NCBI GenBank assembly: GCA_965601975.1
Contig: OZ271856.1
Span: 2,604,001-2,668,000 of the forward strand
Direction of reading: 5' to 3'
Source of the DNA: JANQIO01 sp965601975
GTDB taxonomy: Bacteria > Pseudomonadota > Gammaproteobacteria > Pseudomonadales > Halieaceae
Length of the DNA: 64,000 bases
A program made the translations under genes and the position numbers. The notes below the pieces were generated by a model. The model had not been told where the DNA came from and ran no database searches. It saw nothing but the letters and a program-made list of their open reading frames with translations. This document shows, piece after piece, positions 58,599 to 64,000 of this stretch (the stretch's first letter is position 1; each line of letters begins with the position of its first letter).

Positions 58599-61082
58599 TC
58601 AGCCCTGCTCGCTGGCCAGCAGGTCGTTGCGCAGCAGCGGTGCAGCGCTGCGCTCGTAGCGGCGAGCCGGCGTATTCACTACCTCGGCCAGGGGCTCGGC
58701 CGCCAGCGCAGCGGCGCGGCGTTCTGCCGGGGCGGGCTCGTAGACGGTGTTTCTCAGCCAGACCTCGCGCCCGCAACTCTCGAGGAAGGCTTCGATCTCG
58801 GCGGCGGGCCATTCCTGGCCGTGGCTGGCACCCGCGGCGCGGGTGATGGTCTCATTCATCAACGTGCCGCCGAGGTCGTTGCAGCCGGCGTCCAGGCAGG
58901 CCGCGAGCCCCGCGGGCCCCATCTTCACCCAGGAGGCCTGGATATTCTCGATAAAGGGATGCAGGGCCAGCCGCGCCACGGCGTGCATCAGCAGGGCCTC
59001 TCTGAACGTCGGCCCGGGACGCGCCCTGCCCTTCAGGTACATCGGCGCTTCCATGTGCACGAATGGCAGCGGCACAAACTCGGTGAAGCCGCCGGTTCGC
59101 TGCTGCAGTTCGCGCAGCCGCAGCAGGTGCCGGGCCCAATGGCGAGGCTGCTCGACATGGCCGTACATGATGGTGGCGGTGGTCCGGAACCCGACCCGGT
59201 GAGCCGCCTCCATGACCTCCAGCCACTGGTTCGTGTCGATCTTGTCCGGACAGATCACGGCGCGAACCTCGTCATCGAGAATCTCCGCCGCGGTCCCGGG
59301 CAGCGTGCCGAGGCCGGCCGCCTTCAGCTCGGCCAGGTAGTCTTCCAGGCTCATGCCCAGCGTATGCGCGCCCTGCCAGACTTCCAGCGGCGAGAACGCG
59401 TGCACGTGAATCTCCGGGGCGGCCGCCTTCACGGTGGCGAGAATATCCAGGTAGGTGCGGCCATCGTAGTCCGGGTGAATGCCGCCCTGCATACAGACTT
59501 CCGTGGCGCCTCGCGCCCAGGCCTCGCTGCAGCGACGGGCAATCTCCTCCGGCGCCAGGTCATAGGGACGACCGCGCAGGTTCTCGCTGAGTTTGCCCTT
59601 GGAAAACGCGCAGAACTGGCATTTGAAGTAACAGATGTTCGTGTAGTTGATATTGCGATTGATCGCGTAGGACACGCGATTGCCGTGGCGTTCACGGTTG
59701 AGTTCATCGGCGGCGCTGCAGACAAAGGCGAGTTCAGGTCCGCGGGCCCGGAACAGCCGTTCGACATCCGCCTCCTCCAGTGCGGCGCCCTCGCGGCAGC
59801 GATCGACAATCCTGCGAAGGTCCGGGTCCATAGACCGCGCGTCGGGCACGTTTGCCAGCTGGTCCAGCACAGCCCCGGGCACCTCGGCTTGAGCGCCCGG
59901 ACTCCAGTCGTCGCTGCGGGCAAAGCCCTCGGCATCGAGCAGTCCGAGCACGGGTTCCCGCAGCTCAGGGTCCAGCCAGCGTTCCGGATCTCTCGCATAA
60001 GCGGGGTAGATGGTGAGCCGCTGTTCGAGGAATTTGCCGGCGGCCGCGGTTTCCGCAGCGAGCTTGTCCAGGTGCGGCCAGGGCGCTTCGGGATTGACAT
60101 AGTCGGGGGTCAGCGGCGACACGCCGCCCCAGTCATTGATGCCGGCGGCGACGATCTTCGGCAGCACCCCCGGGCTCAAATTGGGAGGCGCCTGGATATT
60201 CATCTCGGGGCCAAACAGGATGCGCGCGACGGCGATGGTCCACAGCAGCTCGTCGAGATCCGGCTCAGGCGCCTCCGCCATCTTCGTGCCGGGCTTGGCA
60301 CGGAAGTTCTGGATGATGACTTCCTGCAGGTGGCCGTGGCGCCGGTGGCTGTCCCGCAGCGCCAGCAGGGATTCGATCCGCTCCCGGCGCGTCTCGCCGA
60401 TGCCGATCAGGATGCCCGAGGTAAACGGCACGTCGAGCCTGCCCGCGCGCTCGATCGTGTCAAGGCGCCGCGCGGGATCCTTGTCCGGCGAGCCGTGGTG
60501 GGGCATGCCTTTTTCGCACAGTCGCGCCGAGGCGGATTCCAGCATGATGCCCATGCTGGCGGACACCGGCCGCAGCGCTGCCATTTCCGCATCGTCCATG
60601 CAGCCCGCGTTAATGTGGGGCAGCACGCTGGTTTCCGCGAGCACACGCCTGGCCACTTCTGCCAGGTAGGCGAGCGTGGAGTCGAAGCCCATTTCAGCCA
60701 GTGCTTCGCGTGCCGCCCGGTAACGCAGTTCCGGGCGCTCTCCCAGCGTGAACAGCGCTTCCCGGCAGCCCAGTTCCTCGCCGCGGCGCACCTGCTCGAG
60801 CACCTCGTCGATTGGCATATAGGCCTGGGGAATGTGGCGCGGTGTCTGGGCAAAGGTGCAGTAGTGGCAGACATCCCGGCACAGGTGCGTCAACGGGATG
60901 AAGACCTTGCGGGAATAGCTGACCACCACACCGTGACCGCGATCGCGAATATTCGCCGCCACGGCAGCCAGGGCGCGGGTGTCGCGAACGTCGGACAGCG
61001 CCAGCGCCTGTTCGTCGTCCGGGGGGGAGTCTTCAAACCCGGACAGCAGCGCATCGAGGCCAATATCTTCGTAGCCGGTCAC
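58599..61082 (-). CDS. fbiC: Fused FO synthase (CofG-CofH, FbiC-type)
   Basis: Builds the deazaflavin FO of coenzyme F420 from tyrosine and the riboflavin intermediate 5-amino-6-ribitylaminouracil. The 827-aa protein joins two radical-SAM halves: CofG-like (about 50-390, cluster cysteines 68/72/75 in CRDVCHYC) and CofH-like (about 440-800, cysteines 484/488/491 in CYFKCQFC), in the order of actinobacterial FbiC; archaea encode the halves separately. It overlaps cofC by 4 bases and precedes ung by 2. Confidence 0.96.
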   Translation of the reverse strand: MTGYEDIGLDALLSGFEDSPPDDEQALALSDVRDTRALAAVAANIRDRGHGVVVSYSRKVFIPLTHLCRDVCHYCTFAQTPRHIPQAYMPIDEVLEQVRRGEELGCREALFTLGERPELRYRAAREALAEMGFDSTLAYLAEVARRVLAETSVLPHINAGCMDDAEMAALRPVSASMGIMLESASARLCEKGMPHHGSPDKDPARRLDTIERAGRLDVPFTSGILIGIGETRRERIESLLALRDSHRRHGHLQEVIIQNFRAKPGTKMAEAPEPDLDELLWTIAVARILFGPEMNIQAPPNLSPGVLPKIVAAGINDWGGVSPLTPDYVNPEAPWPHLDKLAAETAAAGKFLEQRLTIYPAYARDPERWLDPELREPVLGLLDAEGFARSDDWSPGAQAEVPGAVLDQLANVPDARSMDPDLRRIVDRCREGAALEEADVERLFRARGPELAFVCSAADELNRERHGNRVSYAINRNINYTNICYFKCQFCAFSKGKLSENLRGRPYDLAPEEIARRCSEAWARGATEVCMQGGIHPDYDGRTYLDILATVKAAAPEIHVHAFSPLEVWQGAHTLGMSLEDYLAELKAAGLGTLPGTAAEILDDEVRAVICPDKIDTNQWLEVMEAAHRVGFRTTATIMYGHVEQPRHWARHLLRLRELQQRTGGFTEFVPLPFVHMEAPMYLKGRARPGPTFREALLMHAVARLALHPFIENIQASWVKMGPAGLAACLDAGCNDLGGTLMNETITRAAGASHGQEWPAAEIEAFLESCGREVWLRNTVYEPAPAERRAAALAAEPLAEVVNTPARRYERSAAPLLRNDLLASEQG

Positions 61083-61795
61083 CGGGCACTCCTGTCATGG
61101 TATTGGTCCGACTCTGCCAGCACTGACAGCCGCCGGTGAACGTCGTTTCCCGCCAGGAAGCGGCGGGTGTGCTCGCCCAGCGGGCCACCGCTTTGCGCCA
61201 GCTGCCACAGGTCGATGAGGTCTGAGGGCTGGTCGACATCCAGGCCGGCGCCGGCGAGCGGCTGCAGCTCGGCACGGAGCCCGGCCTCGGCGGCGGCATC
61301 CAGATGCGCCTGGCAGCTGCCGACACCGTAATGGAATTCCAGCGCGCACCGGCTGGATAAAAGAAGGATGTTGGTGCCGTCGCGATGCCGGTCCGGACTG
61401 ATCAGCAGGTCGACGTCGGCAGCGCGCCAGGCATCGAGCAGCTGCCCAAGCTCAGCTGCCGTCAACAGCGGCAGGTCACTGTGAACCACCATGACCGAAC
61501 CGGCGCCGCGTTTGCGGAGGTGCTCGCAGCCGGCCCTGACCACCGGATTGAGGCCGGTGACCGCCAGCGTAGACTCGGGGAGCAATTCGACCGCGTACTT
61601 GCGCGCCAGCAGGTCGGCACCGGGGTCGTCTGAAATCAGCAGTATGCCCTCCAGCCGGGGACAGGCCGCCAGGGCCGCCAGCACATCCTCGGCCATGGCC
61701 TGCGCCAGTGCCCGCCGCTCAAACGGTGCCAACAGTCCCGACAGCCGGGATTTTGCCTGGACGAGATCCTTCAGTGGCAGCAGCGCCCAGGTCAT
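61079..61795 (-). CDS. cofC: Phospholactate/PEP/3-phosphoglycerate guanylyltransferase CofC
   Basis: Activates a three-carbon phospho-acid with GTP for F420 synthesis (called FbiD in actinobacteria). A 238-aa GT-A-type nucleotidyltransferase: MTWALLPLKDLVQAKSRLSG, ISDDPGADLLARKYAVELL, MVVHSDLPLLTAAELGQLL and DRHRDGTNILLLS. Which phospho-acid it uses is not decided by visible motifs. GAGAG precedes its ATG; the 3' end overlaps fbiC by 4 bases. Confidence 0.93.
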   Translation of the reverse strand: MTWALLPLKDLVQAKSRLSGLLAPFERRALAQAMAEDVLAALAACPRLEGILLISDDPGADLLARKYAVELLPESTLAVTGLNPVVRAGCEHLRKRGAGSVMVVHSDLPLLTAAELGQLLDAWRAADVDLLISPDRHRDGTNILLLSSRCALEFHYGVGSCQAHLDAAAEAGLRAELQPLAGAGLDVDQPSDLIDLWQLAQSGGPLGEHTRRFLAGNDVHRRLSVLAESDQYHDRSAR

Positions 61796-61830
61796 GGTTT
61801 TCTCTCGACAGTAGTCATCTTGTCATTGTG

Positions 61831-62766
61831 TCACGAACTGACAGCAGTCAACACGGTGCGGGCCAGGGCCTCACGGTCCTCAAGACTTGTCATGATAGTG
61901 GGGGCGACGACGGCGTCCATACCCAACTCCTGAATTCCCGGCGCCAGTGTAGCGTCAGCTTCATCCAGTACAAAGGTGTTGACCAGGCCTTGGTAGTGGC
62001 GCGCCACCGCCCCGGCACTGACCGGCAGGCCCAGCTCCTCGAGCATCTTGGCGGCCGGGCCTTTCAGTGCCCTGCCCGACACGATCGGCGAGACCGCCAC
62101 GACGGGCGCGGCGCATTCGCTCAAAGCGGATTTCAGTCCGGGCAGACCGAGGATGGGATCCACACTGACAAAGGGGTTGGAAGGGCAAATGACCACCAGC
62201 CCCAGCTCGGGGTCAGCCAGCGCGGCGAGAAACTCCGGTTGCGGTGTTGCTTCTTCTATACCCCCGAATCGAAAGCCCCGGACCCGCGGGCGACACTGCT
62301 CGCGCACGAAATACTCCTGGAAGGCCAGCTCACCAGACTCGCAGTCCACCAGCGTACGCACCGGGTCGTCGCTCATGGGCAGCAGGCGCGGCGCTACCGA
62401 CAGTGCCTCACACAGGGCCGCCGTCGCTTCCGTCAGGCTGTGGCCCTGCTTCAGCAGGTGGCTGCGCCGGAGGTGCGTGGCGAGATCGCGGTCGCCCAGC
62501 TGGAACCAGCTCTCCCCGCCCAGCGCGGCCAGGGATTCGAGGCAGTGCCAGGTCTCCCCCGCCAGCCCCCACCCGCGCTGGGTGTCGTTGAGGCCGGCCA
62601 GGGTGTACATGACCGTATCCAGGTCCGGCGCGATATAGAGTCCCAGGTGCTCGAAGTCATCGGCGGTATTCGCCACGATTGTCAGGTCCGCAGCCGCCAG
62701 CACCCGCGATAGCCCGAGCGCCAACTTGGCGCCGCCGACGCCGCCGGACAGGGCCACGACTTTCAT
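61831..62766 (-). CDS. cofD: FO phospholactyl/phosphoenolpyruvyl transferase CofD
   Basis: Joins the activated three-carbon unit to FO, giving F420-0 or its dehydro form (FbiA). The 311-aa protein begins MKVVALSGGVGGAKLALGLS and contains VANTADDFEHLGLYIAPDLD, the family hallmarks for GTP-adduct and FO binding, and GLVVICPSNPFVSVDPIL. ATG 62766 is taken as start. It sits 16 bases after cofE and 35 before cofC. Confidence 0.95.
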   Translation of the reverse strand: MKVVALSGGVGGAKLALGLSRVLAAADLTIVANTADDFEHLGLYIAPDLDTVMYTLAGLNDTQRGWGLAGETWHCLESLAALGGESWFQLGDRDLATHLRRSHLLKQGHSLTEATAALCEALSVAPRLLPMSDDPVRTLVDCESGELAFQEYFVREQCRPRVRGFRFGGIEEATPQPEFLAALADPELGLVVICPSNPFVSVDPILGLPGLKSALSECAAPVVAVSPIVSGRALKGPAAKMLEELGLPVSAGAVARHYQGLVNTFVLDEADATLAPGIQELGMDAVVAPTIMTSLEDREALARTVLTAVSS

Positions 62767-62782
62767 CGCTGCCGCCCCATGC

Positions 62783-63550
62783 TCAGCGGAACATATCCAT
62801 GGCCCGCTCTCGCAGCAAACCATCGGAGCCGCCCTCGCCCGCTCGCCAGTGGGCGCCGCGGACAATCACGACCGGGCAGGCCTGGCCGGCCTGGCCCATC
62901 ACCAGCGACGCGGCAGCCGCCAGCTCATCGGCAACGGCAACCTCGGTGATCTCCAGCGGACGGCCGAACAGGTCCGGCTCGCCGACCTGGTCTTCCACCG
63001 GCTGGAGCCCGCAGGTGCCGAGGGCAAAACCGATGGTGCCGTTGCGCCAGGCGCGGCCGGCGCTGTCATTGATGATGACGGCAATTCCCTGGCCGAAGGT
63101 GTCCTGCAGCGCGTCGACAAGCTGCTTCGCGCTGGCGTCGGGGTCCTCGGGTAACAGCAGTACAACGGGATCATCGGGGTCGGACTCGATGTTTGAACGA
63201 TCGATCCCCGCGTTGGCGTGAACGTAGCCGAGGCGGTGCTCGACGATAATGACGCCGGGGCGAACCCGCAGCACCTCGCGGGATTCATCCAGGATCAGCT
63301 GAACCAGGCGCGGGTCCTTTTCGGCCTGGCCCGCGATGTCCAGGGCCTCCTTGCCCGGCTCCACTTCCGCCAGTCGACGGTAGCGATCTTCCGCCTTGCT
63401 GAAGATTTTCTGCGCCACGACGACGACGTCGCCGGACTCGAGGTCCAGCGACTGTCGCGCCAGGCAATCCAGGACAAGTCGGGGCACGCTGTCCCCGGGC
63501 TGCACCATCGGAAACGGCAGCAGGGGGATCAGCTCGACCCTGTCGGTCAT
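62783..63550 (-). CDS. cofE: F420-0:gamma-glutamyl ligase CofE, single-domain
   Basis: Adds glutamates to F420-0. A 255-aa archaeal-length enzyme: GDVVVVAQKIFSKAEDRYRR, LGYVHANAGIDRSNIESD and INDSAGRAWRNGTIGFALGT. Actinobacterial FbiB is about 450 aa because it carries an extra C-terminal FMN reductase domain acting on dehydro-F420-0; that domain is absent here. Start overlaps npdG by 4 bases. Confidence 0.95.
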   Translation of the reverse strand: MTDRVELIPLLPFPMVQPGDSVPRLVLDCLARQSLDLESGDVVVVAQKIFSKAEDRYRRLAEVEPGKEALDIAGQAEKDPRLVQLILDESREVLRVRPGVIIVEHRLGYVHANAGIDRSNIESDPDDPVVLLLPEDPDASAKQLVDALQDTFGQGIAVIINDSAGRAWRNGTIGFALGTCGLQPVEDQVGEPDLFGRPLEITEVAVADELAAAASLVMGQAGQACPVVIVRGAHWRAGEGGSDGLLRERAMDMFR

Positions 63551-64000
63551 TCAGTCGTGTCCGGACCCGTTATGGAGATGCCCGCGTGGCACTTGTACTG
63601 GCGGTTGATGGTAATCAGTACCGACGTGAGGGCTTCGGCAGCGGCGGCATTGGCGATGGGGCCGGCGTGGAAGCCGCGCATGCCCGCGGCGTGGACCAGG
63701 GTAATCACCTCGCCCCGCGCCTCCTTGTTGTCACCTGTCACCAGTACATCACACTCGATGCCGTGCCCCTCCTGGAGGTGGTGGGCAGCGACGTTCTGGA
63801 AAGCGGAGACAACACGGACTCCCTCACCCAGCAGGTCCTGGGCAATCTGCCCGGCAGAGCCTCCCTCGGGCAGCTGGACCCGGCCCACCTTGGGCGGCAC
63901 CAGCGGGACGGTCACGTCGATGAGAATCTTGCCGTCCAGCGCACTGCGCACGTGCTCCAGCGTGCTCACCTGGTGGGCGAAGGGCACCGTCAGTGTCACG
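63547..64000 (-). CDS. npdG: F420-dependent NADP reductase NpdG, partial
   Basis: The C-terminal 150 or so residues of an F420H2:NADP+ oxidoreductase, which exchanges electrons between NADPH and F420. TLTVPFAHQVSTLEHVRSAL, LIDVTVPLVPPKVGRVQLP and VTGDNKEARGEVITLVHAAG match the family. The frame is open through the right edge, so start and N-terminal Rossmann motif lie outside. As the first known gene of the operon it supplies reduced cofactor for enzymes elsewhere. Confidence 0.92.
   Translation of the reverse strand, partial: VTLTVPFAHQVSTLEHVRSALDGKILIDVTVPLVPPKVGRVQLPEGGSAGQIAQDLLGEGVRVVSAFQNVAAHHLQEGHGIECDVLVTGDNKEARGEVITLVHAAGMRGFHAGPIANAAAAEALTSVLITINRQYKCHAGISITGPDTTE

Noticed and set aside
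58821..61139. Long open frame on the plus strand opposite the FO synthase gene
   Set aside because: It lies wholly antisense to a motif-confirmed gene, has no recognisable motif, and long antisense frames are expected in G+C-rich codon-biased DNA.

Overview
The window is G+C-rich DNA from a free-living gammaproteobacterium, most likely a marine member of the Cellvibrionales/Halieaceae (OM60/NOR5-like) branch. That placement is an inference from gene order, which is classically gammaproteobacterial: prfB-lysS; alaC-hom-thrC-recJ with dsbC-xerD; rpsP-rimM-trmD-rplS; ffh-ypjD-corB; queA-tgt; rpoE-rseA-rseB-rseC-degQ-lepA-lepB-rnc-era-recO divergent from nadB; cysM-relA-mazG; and sdhE-ygfX facing ygfZ. 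Nearly all of it is core chromosome. I see no prophage, insertion sequence or CRISPR array.

Layout. 0-5 kb: a signalling block of a Crp-family regulator divergent from a receiver/class III nucleotide cyclase, a CheY-like receiver and a membrane histidine kinase, then two small lipoprotein genes on the other strand. 5-16 kb: lysS, prfB (with its programmed frameshift), a UPF0718 permease, recJ, thrC, hom, alaC, dsbC, xerD. 16-24 kb: ribosomal/tRNA-modification operon, ffh, ypjD, a CorB-like transporter, gamma-carbonic anhydrase and a Nudix enzyme; the two large gene-free gaps here hold structured palindromic repeats. 24-30 kb: tgt/queA, an acidic low-complexity protein, tRNA-Leu(CAA) followed by a six-unit 44-bp tandem repeat, and a small accessory patch (oxidoreductase, sulfotransferase, lipoprotein). 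30-40 kb: TonB receptor, trpS, a five-gene operon tsaB-uppP-oxidoreductase-apeB-DUF3524 glycosyltransferase, mobA, an AlgP/H1-like basic protein. 40-57 kb: adk, mazG-relA-cysM and the sigma-E operon with its downstream housekeeping genes. 57-64 kb: ygfZ, ung and a complete coenzyme F420 operon (npdG-cofE-cofD-cofC-fused FO synthase) that runs off the right edge.

Most worth a second look: (1) an RseA-type anti-sigma factor whose cytoplasmic sigma-binding domain is duplicated in tandem; (2) a full F420 pathway in a gammaproteobacterium with a single-domain CofE, which bears on which F420 variant is made, and with ung coupled to the operon; (3) a cyclase with guanylyl-cyclase-like base-selecting residues next to a Crp-type receptor; (4) two families of structured inverted repeats with compensatory base changes between copies; (5) a bacterial homologue of the tRNA-queuosine mannosyltransferase in a genome that also carries queA and tgt; (6) short tandem duplications anchored on stop codons at three gene junctions. 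All protein assignments rest on motifs and gene order read by eye; no database search was run.
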